A stretch of 8,339 nucleotides of DNA from an uncultured Eubacteriales bacterium (GCA_900544975.1 UQXI01000063.1:1-8339), one strand, 5' to 3'; positions 1 to 4,408 are shown, counted from the first letter of the stretch. Notes: a model not told the origin generated them from the sequence alone. Numbers and translations are program-made.

Positions 1-1
1 C

Positions 2-292
2 ACCAGCGCCACCACCTTCGCCCCCAACAGCCCCATCACCCGGGAGCAGATGGCGACCATGCTGTACCGGTTTGCCCAGTACAAGGGGATGGACGCGGTT
101 ACCCTTCAGGAGAACCTGACGGGCTATCCCGACGGGGATCAGGTCAGTGACTACGCCATTCCGGCCATGAACTGGGCGGTTGGTCAGGGCCTGATTGCCG
201 GGATGGAGAACGGGACCCTGGTTCCCCAGGGCAGCGCCACCCGCGCCCAGGTGGCCACCATCCTTATGCGCTTTTGTGAGAGCATTGGATAA
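2..292 (+). CDS. SLH-domain protein, C-terminal fragment
   Basis: The frame is open from the window edge and ends at TAA 290-292, so only the last 96 residues are visible and the start lies outside. The fragment holds the second half of one S-layer homology motif (FAPNSPITREQMATMLYR) and then one complete motif. The complete motif runs from GYPDGDQVSDYAIPAMNWAV through GLIAGMENGTLVPQGSATRAQ to ATILMRF. The TRAQ and G...P landmarks are classical for SLH. Such motifs usually occur in threes at a protein terminus and bind pyruvylated secondary cell-wall polymer, fixing an exported protein to the Gram-positive wall. The catalytic or structural part is not visible, so the specific function is unknown. 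A strong terminator follows 42 bases later, so this gene ends its transcription unit. Confidence 0.9.
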   Translation, partial: TSATTFAPNSPITREQMATMLYRFAQYKGMDAVTLQENLTGYPDGDQVSDYAIPAMNWAVGQGLIAGMENGTLVPQGSATRAQVATILMRFCESIG

Positions 293-333
293 CATCGCCC
301 GAGGACACGATACGGTATTATGAGGCCCATGAG

Positions 334-372
334 AAACGCGCAGACAACCAACAGGTTGTCTGCGCGTTTTTT
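334..372 (+). terminator. Rho-independent terminator after the SLH gene
   Basis: A perfect 16-bp stem (334-349 with 354-369) has a 4-base AACA loop and runs into six T (367-372), then CTCTTTT. It sits 42 bases after the SLH stop codon. Read from the minus strand the stem is followed only by TTTCTC, so it may weakly serve the converging gene at 401-733 as well. Confidence 0.9.
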
Positions 373-400
373 CTCTTTTGGCTGATGTCCCACCCCTCTC

Positions 401-733
401 TCAGGATGTCTGCCGGGAACGGATGATGTACGAAGCAATGATTTCAATGAACTCGGAAGCGGTAGGCGCGGCGGTTAAGGGATAGCCAGCCATCCGGCAG
501 AGCAAATCCGGGTTGACCTGCCAAGCCCGGGAAACCACTGTTCGGAGGTTGCGCTCTACCGCGGTCCATTTACATCCGAAGTGGTCGGCGGTTTCCCGAT
601 AGATTTTCTCTGTGATCTCTTCCAACCGATCCTCTTCCATGACGGCAAGATGAATGGCATAAACTGTGAGGGGAAATCCCTTGTAACACCTGGTGATCCC
701 AAAGGGGCGCAGCGTTTCCAGAATGGTTGTCAT
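401..733 (-). CDS. Stand-alone Spo0A C-terminal DNA-binding domain protein
   Basis: This 110-residue protein matches the effector domain of the sporulation master regulator Spo0A over nearly its whole length. Visible landmarks are the early YKGFPLTVYAI segment (Spo0A: KGYQYLRDAI), the recognition-helix region TAVERNLRTVVSRAW (57-71; Spo0A: SRVERAIRHAIEVAW) and PTASEFIEIIA (90-100; Spo0A: PTNSEFIAMIA). The phosphoacceptor receiver domain of full Spo0A is absent, so phosphorelay control would not act on it directly. It should bind 0A-box DNA and could mimic, compete with or modulate Spo0A. The start at 733 is chosen because AGGAGGA (747-741) is correctly spaced for it, while the ATG six bases upstream (739) is almost in contact with that site. 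A TGTCGAA box lies about 80 bases upstream. Family assignment is strong; the role is inferred. Confidence 0.85.
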   Translation of the reverse strand: MTTILETLRPFGITRCYKGFPLTVYAIHLAVMEEDRLEEITEKIYRETADHFGCKWTAVERNLRTVVSRAWQVNPDLLCRMAGYPLTAAPTASEFIEIIASYIIRSRQTS

Positions 734-799
734 AGACATATCCTCCTAAATGAAAAGATTTAAGAAGATAATAGAACGAAAAACAGGAAAATCGCTGGT

Positions 800-817
800 T
801 GTCGCTGATATTCGACA
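800..817. promoter_or_regulatory. Inverted pair of 0A-like boxes upstream of the Spo0A_C gene
   Basis: On the minus strand TGTCGAA (817-811) matches the Bacillus 0A box at all seven bases. Facing it on the plus strand is TGTCGCT (800-806, 5 of 7), giving the dyad TGTCG-N8-CGACA. It lies about 67 bases before the start at 733 of a gene encoding a 0A-box-binding domain, so auto-regulation is a natural inference. No convincing SigA -35/-10 pair was seen between the dyad and the gene; TATTAT around 769-774 is a weak -10 candidate. Confidence 0.5.
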
Positions 818-915
818 CTTTGGGTTTGAAAAGGACAGGATTTCTTTGCAGAACATGTCTTCCTGATGGGCCGGTGGATTTCCTTGGGAATAACCGCCCG
901 GCTCAGGGCATGGAA

Positions 916-945
916 CAGCGCCGCCCGGATTACAGGGCGGCGCTG
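916..945 (-). terminator. GC-rich hairpin overlapping the stop of the 56-aa gene
   Basis: An 11-bp stem (916-926 with 935-945) carries the stop codon in its 8-base loop. In the minus direction the stem is followed only by TTCC, so it is a poor intrinsic terminator. It may be a transcript-end or stability structure. Confidence 0.35.
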
Positions 946-1100
946 GGGAGATGGCGGACAAAGGCATCCATGTGTTCTACTTTGTCCAGCTGGGAGAGAA
1001 TGGCCTCTTTTTGGCCGGGGGTGCAGGCGTCGAAAAAACGGGCCGCCTCCCGGTTTCTGCGGAGGCAGGACTGAAAAACCAGTGTGGCATTTGGCTGCAT
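930..1100 (-). CDS. 56-aa small protein of unknown function
   Basis: This short frame begins MQPNATLVFQSCLRRNREAA and ends at TAA (932-930). It is supported by a very good ribosome binding site, GGAGAGGTGATC, ending four bases before the ATG and matching the 16S anti-SD almost base for base. The product is charged and predicted helical, with no signal peptide or membrane segment. A central stretch FFDACTPGQKEAILSQLDKV is followed by MDAFVRHLPS. I do not recognise the family. It lies 95 bases downstream of the 141-aa gene on the same strand and shares that gene's unusual leader, including a CATGCTA box exactly 17 bases before the ATG, so the two are probably co-regulated. Codon use looks like real coding sequence; function is unknown. 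Confidence 0.65.
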   Translation of the reverse strand: MQPNATLVFQSCLRRNREAARFFDACTPGQKEAILSQLDKVEHMDAFVRHLPSAAL

Positions 1101-1146
1101 CAAGATCACCTCTCCGGTAGCATGCCCGGAAATCAGGGGACCATCC
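1101..1146 (-). promoter_or_regulatory. Leader with CATGCTA box before the 56-aa gene
   Basis: Read on the minus strand this contains TCCCCT, GGGCATGCTA and then GAGAGGTGATC, parallel to the leader of the 141-aa gene at 1622-1667. CATGCTA (1124-1118) resembles the -10 of the sporulation factor SigG (CATACTA). GGATG (1146-1142), 17 bases further up, resembles its -35. If it is a promoter, the transcript would start only about 10 bases before the ATG, which is short. It could instead be a shared RNA or operator element. Confidence 0.35.
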
Positions 1147-1195
1147 CCGCCAAAAGAAGGAACCGCGCCGCTGCAGGGGGAAAAGAGCGGCCCGC

Positions 1196-1621
1196 TTATA
1201 AAAAGGGCTTCATCTGCTCTACGTTGGCCTGCTCGGTGGACAGCAGTTTTTCGGCCAAGGACCGGACCTGCCGGTAGTTTCCCTCATAGTCGTGGAGATG
1301 CTTGAGCCCCTTGGTGATGCCCATGTTGTTGCCCTTAATGGTCATCTCCGCAATTTTGGAGTCGGAGGAATCGGCGAGGGTCTGCATGGTGGACATGACC
1401 TCAGAGGAGAGGCGGGCCATCAGGCTGGGGTCCTTTGGGGCGGTGCCCTTGGCCTGCAAGAGCTTGGCGGCCTCGGATGCAATGGTTTGATATTCTGCAA
1501 TCTGCCCCTGGAGGGATTTTTTCAGCTTGGCGGTTTGGACCTGGCCCACGATGTCTTGCAGGCCGAGAATCCCCATTTCCGCGGTTTCATGGACGTACTG
1601 GAGCAGTTCAATGTCTTTCAT
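1196..1621 (-). CDS. 141-aa helical-bundle (ferritin-like?) protein of unknown function
   Basis: The product starts MKDIELLQYVHETAEMGILG and is nearly all alpha-helical by composition, with amphipathic segments at roughly 1-28, 33-56, 68-88 and 92-138. This is consistent with a four-helix bundle. Similar proteins (ELLxYVxxxAEMG..., ending EQANVEQMKPFL) are recalled as common hypothetical proteins in Clostridia, probably of ferritin-like fold. The usual Glu/His metal-ligand pattern of true ferritins is not evident. The start at 1621 is fixed by GAGGTGATC (1635-1627), five bases before the ATG. The open frame extends upstream to 1846 but that part has no coding character and crosses the divergent leader. 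It is divergent from the lysis cassette and tandem with the 56-aa gene. Existence is well supported, function is not. Confidence 0.75.
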   Translation of the reverse strand: MKDIELLQYVHETAEMGILGLQDIVGQVQTAKLKKSLQGQIAEYQTIASEAAKLLQAKGTAPKDPSLMARLSSEVMSTMQTLADSSDSKIAEMTIKGNNMGITKGLKHLHDYEGNYRQVRSLAEKLLSTEQANVEQMKPFL

Positions 1622-1667
1622 TTGGATCACCTCATCGATAGTATGCCCCAAAAAACAAGGGGAATGG
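1622..1667 (-). promoter_or_regulatory. Leader with CATACTA box before the 141-aa gene
   Basis: Minus-strand order is TTCCCC, T-rich spacer, GGGGCATACTATCG, GAGGTGATC, ATG. CATACTA (1645-1639) equals the Bacillus SigG -10 consensus and ends 17 bases before the ATG. CCATT (1667-1663), 17 bases upstream, is a weak -35. The same elements at the same distances precede the 56-aa gene. CCCC and GGGG flanking the T-run could also form a short hairpin. Confidence 0.4.
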
Positions 1668-1775
1668 GAAAGACTGCCTGGAAAAAAGAAAAAATTTTTT
1701 GGAAGCGTGTATACAAACGTCCCCCTCGCGGGGGTGTTTCCCCAAAGAGTGAGGGCAAAAGAAAGGAGGGATCGT

Positions 1776-2063
1776 ATGGGGACAACTGGACAAATGCTCA
1801 TCACCGCGGGGGCGGTGCTGTCGGCGGGCATCCTGTTGCTGACCACCTATAACCGGGTCTACCGTTGGACCCTGCGGCAGAAGGCGCAGGACAGGGAACT
1901 GAGCGCCATTCGGAAAGAGAATACCCTGCTGACCTATGGGGTGCTGGCCTGCCTGAAGGGGCTGGAGGAGCAGGGCTGCGACGGCCCGGTGCATGAGGCC
2001 ATTGACAAGATTGAGCGGGACCTGAATCTCCGGGCCCACGACCAGGAGGGAAACTGCGGATGA
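1776..2063 (+). CDS. Phage-type lysis-module membrane protein (95 aa)
   Basis: The N-terminal hydrophobic segment (about residues 7-24, MLITAGAVLSAGILLLTTY) is one membrane helix. It is followed by a basic, coiled-coil-like cytoplasmic stretch (about 27-50) and the block VLACLKGLEEQGCDGPVHEA, then a hydrophilic tail. This layout, and the GCxGPVxEAI motif in particular, is typical of small proteins encoded just before the holin in clostridial prophages (XhlA-like role). The start is set by AAAGGAGGG (1763-1771). Its stop overlaps the next gene's start by four bases (ATGA, 2060-2063), indicating translational coupling to the holin. No other head, tail or integrase gene is nearby. The phage-module call is strong; the exact role is inferred. 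Confidence 0.75.
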   Translation: MGTTGQMLITAGAVLSAGILLLTTYNRVYRWTLRQKAQDRELSAIRKENTLLTYGVLACLKGLEEQGCDGPVHEAIDKIERDLNLRAHDQEGNCG

Positions 2064-2263
2064 AACAACAGGGATGGAAGAGGTGGTGGCGCGCGGCAGG
2101 CGTCCGGGCCATCAAAACCATGGCGCAGACCGCCGTGGCGACCATTGGGGCGGCGGCTGTTTTGTGTGAGGTCTCCTGGGATGTGGTGGGCTCTGCTGCG
2201 GTGCTGGCGGGGCTGCTGTCCCTGCTGACCAGTCTGGCTGGGCTGCCGGAGGTAGAGGGGTAA
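2060..2263 (+). CDS. Phage holin (r1t-type)
   Basis: This is a 67-residue protein with a basic N-terminus (MKQQGWKRWWRAAGVRAIKT) and two hydrophobic helices (about 18-35 and 41-60) joined by a short turn (CEVSWDVVGS). It ends LTSLAGLPEVEG. The pattern R-A-x-K-T-x-A-Q-x-A-V-A-T-I-G followed by S-A-x-x-A-G-x-L-S-x-L-T-S-x-A-G-L-P matches the r1t-like holin family. Holins assemble in the cytoplasmic membrane and open it at a set time so that the endolysin reaches peptidoglycan. Translation is coupled by a 4-base overlap to the preceding membrane protein. The amidase begins 240 bases downstream. Confidence 0.85.
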   Translation: MKQQGWKRWWRAAGVRAIKTMAQTAVATIGAAAVLCEVSWDVVGSAAVLAGLLSLLTSLAGLPEVEG

Positions 2264-2409
2264 GCGGGAAGGTATCCCCGGGACAGGCACCAAAATTCCC
2301 TTTTTTTCTACGATGGAATGGGGGGAATGGGTGAAAGATACGGGGTTGGGGCCGAGAGGGAGAACCCCGTTCAGACTATGATTTGATCCAATCCAGGGAG
2401 GGAATGTAT

Positions 2410-2514
2410 ATGGCGGAAATTACGGAGACCGTTCTTCAGGCGGGCGATGAGATTCCAGAAAGCATGTTGGATGAAATGACCAACGGGAAGGGGGAGGCAG
2501 GCGATGAGCAATAG
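2410..2514 (+). CDS. 34-aa acidic small protein upstream of the amidase
   Basis: The frame begins MAEITETVLQAGDEIPESML and ends at TAG 2512-2514, overlapping the amidase start (2504) by 11 bases in another frame. AGGGAGGGA (2395-2403) is well placed for the ATG at 2410; an ATG at 2404 is too close to it. The pattern AGDxIPxxxLDExxNGK recalls small acidic proteins found next to lysins in clostridial prophages. The overlap would couple its translation to the amidase. It has no membrane segment. The function is unknown. Confidence 0.55.
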   Translation: MAEITETVLQAGDEIPESMLDEMTNGKGEAGDEQ

Positions 2515-3268
2515 TCCTCTGGTCAGCTACACGAAGCTCTCCCCCAATCATTCCGGGCGGCGCAACCATGTGATTGACACGATTTCCATTCACTGCATGG
2601 CAGGCAATGGTTCGGTGGAGACCTGTGGGGCGCTGTTTGCCGACCCGGCCCGCAAGGCCAGCAGCAACTACGGCATTGGAAGCGACGGACGGATTGCCCT
2701 GTATGTGGAGGAGGCCAACCGGTCCTGGTGTACCTCCAATGCCGCCAACGACCATCGGGCCATCACCATTGAGGTGGCCAACAACGGCGGGGCGCCGGAC
2801 TGGCCGGTGTCAGACAAGGCCTACGCCGCATTGCTGGACCTATTGACGGATATCTGCCGGAGAAATGGGATCAAGAAACTGCTGTGGCAGGGAGACAAAG
2901 CCCTGATCGGCCAGGTGGAACAACAGAATATGACAGTTCACCGGTGGTTTGCCGCCAAGGCGTGCCCGGGAGACTATCTGTACAGACGCCATGGCCAAAT
3001 TGCCGCCGAAGTGAATCGGCGGCTGGAAGAGGAGGAGGAAACTGTGGATATTGCGAAGCTGATCGCGGAGATGACCAACGAGCAGGCTTATCAGCTGCTG
3101 CAAAAGGCGGAGCTCCACGCCAAGACCGTGGCCGAGCCCGCCTGGTCCCAACAGGAGGGTCATTGGGCAAAGGCCACGGCGGAAGGGGTGGTGGACGGCA
3201 CCAGCCCGGAGCGCCCCATGAAACGGGATGAAGTGATCGCGGTGTTGGGCCGGAAGGGTCTGTTATAA
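2504..3268 (+). CDS. N-acetylmuramoyl-L-alanine amidase (endolysin) with SLH-like C-terminal tail
   Basis: This 254-residue protein carries an N-terminal Amidase_2 (PGRP-like, zinc) domain over about 1-175. Likely zinc ligands are H30 (SIHCMAG), H146 (MTVHRWFAAKACPGDYL) and C154. E90 in ITIEVAN lies on a conserved strand of the fold. The enzyme cuts the bond between N-acetylmuramic acid and L-Ala of the stem peptide. A charged linker (about 172-195) leads to a C-terminal segment (about 196-254: HWAKATAEGVVDGTSPERPMKRDEVIAVL) that resembles one SLH repeat and probably serves wall binding. GGGGGAGG (2490-2497) gives a good ribosome binding site. No signal peptide is seen, so export would depend on the holin at 2060-2263. 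Its place after the holin makes an endolysin role likely. Confidence 0.9.
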   Translation: MSNSPLVSYTKLSPNHSGRRNHVIDTISIHCMAGNGSVETCGALFADPARKASSNYGIGSDGRIALYVEEANRSWCTSNAANDHRAITIEVANNGGAPDWPVSDKAYAALLDLLTDICRRNGIKKLLWQGDKALIGQVEQQNMTVHRWFAAKACPGDYLYRRHGQIAAEVNRRLEEEEETVDIAKLIAEMTNEQAYQLLQKAELHAKTVAEPAWSQQEGHWAKATAEGVVDGTSPERPMKRDEVIAVLGRKGLL

Positions 3269-3274
3269 GGCTGA

Positions 3275-3318
3275 AAAAATAAGGAACGCCCTCTGGCGCT
3301 TGGCCAGAGGGCGTTCCT
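3275..3318 (-). terminator. Terminator of the PadR gene, shared with the amidase gene
   Basis: A perfect 16-bp stem (3282-3297 with 3303-3318) has a 5-base loop. Read on the minus strand it is followed by TATTTTTTC (3281-3273), a good U-tract, and it begins at the PadR stop codon. In the plus direction the stem lies 13 bases after the amidase stop but lacks a T-run, so termination there would be weaker. Confidence 0.88.
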
Positions 3319-3713
3319 CATTCTAAAGGGGTTAAGGGGAATTGGGTTTTCAGAATTTCTTCCACCGCTTGGGTGAACTCTCGGTACTCGTCAATCAGGC
3401 GTCTCAGGTAGAGACGGCCGTTTTCTGTGATGGAGAAGTAAATGCGGGTCCGGTTTTCGTCAGAAAGCTCCTCAAAGTCTTTCCGAATAAACTGAAAATC
3501 CTCCAGACGATAAATAGCGATGTAAAGATTGGTCAGAGAAATTTTCCCGTCGCTCATCAGCTTGATGGTCTGCATCATCTCATAGGTGTACATGGGCTTT
3601 CTCTCCAAGAGAAACAGAACCAGCATTTCTGTGGTTGCTTTTTTCAGGGATTCTCGAATCCCAGCTGGAGTGCCCGCCACTTTATCTCGCTTGAGCTCTT
3701 TTCGCTTTTTCAT
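3318..3713 (-). CDS. PadR-family transcriptional regulator
   Basis: This 131-residue protein has a lysine-rich N-terminal arm (MKKRKELKRDK) and then the PadR winged-helix domain. Helix 1 carries ATTEMLVLFLLERKPMYTYE (26-45). The DNA-contacting part has SLTNLYIAIYRLEDFQFI (59-76), and the beta-wing NRTRIYFSITENGRLYL (86-102) contains the usual R-Y-x-I-T-x-x-G-R. A C-terminal dimerisation helix follows. PadR regulators are usually local repressors of transporters or detoxification genes and often of their own gene, but no such target adjoins it here. The start is supported by GGGTGATG just upstream. A TTGACA/TATGAT promoter with an overlapping inverted repeat lies 31-59 bases upstream, compatible with auto-repression. 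It converges with the lysis cassette. Confidence 0.88.
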   Translation of the reverse strand: MKKRKELKRDKVAGTPAGIRESLKKATTEMLVLFLLERKPMYTYEMMQTIKLMSDGKISLTNLYIAIYRLEDFQFIRKDFEELSDENRTRIYFSITENGRLYLRRLIDEYREFTQAVEEILKTQFPLTPLE

Positions 3714-3743
3714 GACATCACCCAGTTTTGATACTTTTTATTA

Positions 3744-3772
3744 ATCATATATCAGGAAAAGTAAATTGTCAA
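3744..3772 (-). promoter_or_regulatory. SigA promoter of the PadR gene
   Basis: On the minus strand TTGACA (3772-3767), a 17-base spacer and TATGAT (3749-3744) form a near-perfect SigA promoter. The predicted transcript start is about 3737, giving a ~24-base leader. Confidence 0.85.
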
Positions 3773-3784
3773 TAAGAAATACTT
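3759..3784. repeat. Inverted repeat over the PadR -35 box (candidate operator)
   Basis: AAGTA (3759-3763) and TACTT (3780-3784) are inverted about a centre lying on the -35 hexamer, with A/T-rich inner flanks that extend the symmetry partly. It could be the PadR operator, but it differs from the often-cited ATGT-N8-ACAT form. Confidence 0.3.
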
Positions 3785-3898
3785 GGTAGATACATCACCA
3801 ATAGAATAATTTATGAATACTGTTTTGTGCCGAGGGAAGGCAAAATTGAGCAAAAAGAACAAAATAAAAACGCTGCCCCATGGATAGGACAGCAAAAA
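3785..3898. other. AT-rich intergenic stretch without recognised gene
   Basis: This stretch lies between the PadR promoter and the toxin-like promoter. It is markedly A/T rich compared with its surroundings. No ORF with a ribosome binding site and no stable hairpin were seen. Confidence 0.5.
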
Positions 3899-3928
3899 TT
3901 GACAATCCGCGGCGCGGCATGGTATGAT
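3899..3928 (+). promoter_or_regulatory. SigA promoter of the small hydrophobic ORF
   Basis: TTGACA (3899-3904), an 18-base spacer and TATGAT (3923-3928) with an extended -10 (TGG before TATGAT). The predicted start, near 3935, coincides with a short hairpin ACCCC-AAAA-GGGGT (3935-3948) that would cap the RNA's 5' end. Confidence 0.8.
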
Positions 3929-3983
3929 GGATGTACCCCAAAAGGGGTCAGAAAGAGGCGCTGTTACATAGACGGCGGTTAGC

Positions 3984-4005
3984 CACTTCCCTGCGAAGGG
4001 AGGTG
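3984..4005 (+). promoter_or_regulatory. Hairpin that sequesters the Shine-Dalgarno sequence
   Basis: CACTTCCCT (3984-3992) pairs with AGGGAGGTG (3997-4005) around a GCGA tetraloop of the stable GNRA class, including one G-U pair. The strong ribosome binding site AGGGAGG of the 24-aa ORF is entirely inside the stem. Translation should therefore be off in the folded RNA. Confidence 0.75.
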
Positions 4006-4013
4006 ATGCTTGG

Positions 4014-4088
4014 ATGGGAAACTTTCTCTGGAAGTTTTTTGTATGCTTGGCCTTTGCGGCCTACATACTCTCCATAAAAGCGTGCTGA
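4014..4088 (+). CDS. 24-aa hydrophobic peptide, candidate type I toxin
   Basis: The frame MGNFLWKFFVCLAFAAYILS-IKAC encodes one membrane-spanning segment (about 3-20) with a lone Lys near each end. AGGGAGG (3997-4003) stands 10 bases before the ATG, and TGA is at 4086-4088. The stop overlaps the next hairpin. It has a near-consensus promoter, a 5'-capping hairpin, a sequestered ribosome binding site, an oppositely oriented strong promoter downstream and a closing long-range stem. That is the arrangement of type I toxin mRNAs such as hok, txpA and bsrG, or of the small holin-like toxins of Firmicutes. The peptide is shorter than most known toxins and I do not recognise its family. Alternatively the locus is a structured RNA and the ORF is incidental. 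Membrane action is inferred from sequence only. Confidence 0.55.
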   Translation: MGNFLWKFFVCLAFAAYILSIKAC

Positions 4089-4168
4089 CCGCTTGGATGG
4101 TACCCAAACGGTCAGCATAGAACATATGCTACTCTGATGGGCTAACCGCAGTAGCAGCGCCCTTTCTG
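4075..4168 (-). ncRNA. Predicted antisense RNA (candidate type I antitoxin)
   Basis: A perfect-consensus promoter at 4175-4202 would start a minus-strand RNA near 4168. The hairpin at 4083-4117 followed by TTTT predicts an end near 4075, giving about 94 bases. It is complementary to the last codons and the 3' UTR of the 24-aa ORF mRNA. It contains the hairpin AGCATA-TGTTC-TATGCT (4130-4114), whose exposed loop could start pairing. No ORF with a ribosome binding site was seen in it. Overlap at the 3' end of the toxin mRNA is the arrangement of txpA/RatA and bsrG/SR4 in Bacillus. Its first ~30 bases nearly repeat the early part of the toxin mRNA, because of the inverted repeat. Confidence 0.6.
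4083..4117 (-). terminator. Hairpin at the ORF stop; terminator of the antisense RNA
   Basis: A 9-bp stem (4083-4091 with 4109-4117) continues, after one mismatch, with 4 bp (4093-4096 with 4104-4107). On the minus strand it is followed by ACGCTTTTA, so it should terminate the RNA started near 4168. On the plus strand there is no T-run, and here it would be a 3'-UTR structure. Confidence 0.6.
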
Positions 4169-4173
4169 TTTTT
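4140..4173 (+). terminator. 3' end of the toxin-like mRNA: long-range stem plus U5
   Basis: The right arm of the 28-bp stem ends at G4168 and is followed by five T (4169-4173). Once paired with 3949-3984 it would act as an intrinsic terminator and fix an mRNA of about 240 bases (3935-4173). Confidence 0.55.
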
Positions 4174-4174
4174 C

Positions 4175-4202
4175 ATTATACCATCCCGCCCCGGTTTGTC
4201 AA
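4175..4202 (-). promoter_or_regulatory. Consensus SigA promoter of the antisense RNA
   Basis: On the minus strand TTGACA (4202-4197), a 16-base spacer and TATAAT (4180-4175) with TGG before the -10. Both hexamers are perfect, so this promoter should be stronger than the opposing one at 3899-3928, as expected for an antitoxin RNA. Confidence 0.85.
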
Positions 4203-4361
4203 GAGAACAGGCCGGAGCTTTACCGTACCTGGAATGAGGGGGCATAGAGCGGAGAAAAGAAGGAAATGTGGAAACGCTGGCAGAACAGCGGCGGGGCAGA
4301 GCGGGACGGTTGAGATACGGCAACGGGGAATACGTCAAGGCATGTCAAGAAAGAATCAAAC
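4203..4361. other. Intergenic stretch without recognised gene
   Basis: This lies between the antisense promoter and the tRNA terminator. Open frames cross it, but none has a ribosome binding site or coding character, and the plus-strand one runs into the tRNA. No repeat or hairpin of note was seen. Confidence 0.5.
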
Positions 4362-4408
4362 AAAAAAGTTCCGAAAATCACCCAAATAAGATGATTTTCG
4401 GAACTTTT
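4362..4408 (-). terminator. Terminator of tRNA-Pro
   Basis: A 17-bp stem (4364-4380 with 4392-4408) has an 11-base loop and is followed on the minus strand by TTTG. Six T pair and run out of the stem at 4367-4362. The stem's outermost pair uses the last A of the tRNA's CCA end. Confidence 0.85.

Larger units (their letters stand above)
3949..4168. repeat. Long-range imperfect inverted repeat enclosing the toxin-like locus
   Basis: The left arm 3949-3984 and right arm 4140-4168 pair as 7 bp (3949-3955/4162-4168), a one-base bulge, 11 bp including one G-U (3957-3967/4151-4161), an internal loop, then 10 bp (3975-3984/4140-4149). The total is 28 pairs. The arms enclose the 24-aa ORF. As RNA this closes a ~155-base domain; as DNA it resembles terminal repeats of a small mobile element. 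Confidence 0.8.

Noticed and set aside
184..447. Minus-strand open frame across the SLH gene end and the terminator
   Set aside because: It spans a strong terminator hairpin and overlaps two real genes.
1140..1195. Possible terminator between the 141-aa and 56-aa genes (GCCGCT/AGCGGC)
   Set aside because: Only six pairs with a 13-base loop and an interrupted T-run; too weak to list.
1715..1739. Hairpin CCCCC-TCGC-GGGGG before the lysis cassette
   Set aside because: There is no adequate T-run on either strand and the flanking stem is imperfect, so no function could be assigned.
1622..1846. Upstream extension of the 141-aa gene's open frame on the minus strand
   Set aside because: It crosses the divergent leader, has no ribosome binding site or coding character, and the ATG at 1621 has a strong site.
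1292..1852. Long plus-strand open frame opposite the 141-aa gene
   Set aside because: It is the antisense shadow of a better-supported gene, with no ribosome binding site.
2340..2370. 8-bp hairpin ACGGGGTT/AACCCCGT between holin and amidase genes
   Set aside because: The 15-base loop and lack of a T-run give no support for a terminator or known regulatory RNA.
2312..2380. 22-codon frame (MEWGEWVKD...) between holin and amidase
   Set aside because: It has no ribosome binding site; only a T-run precedes it.
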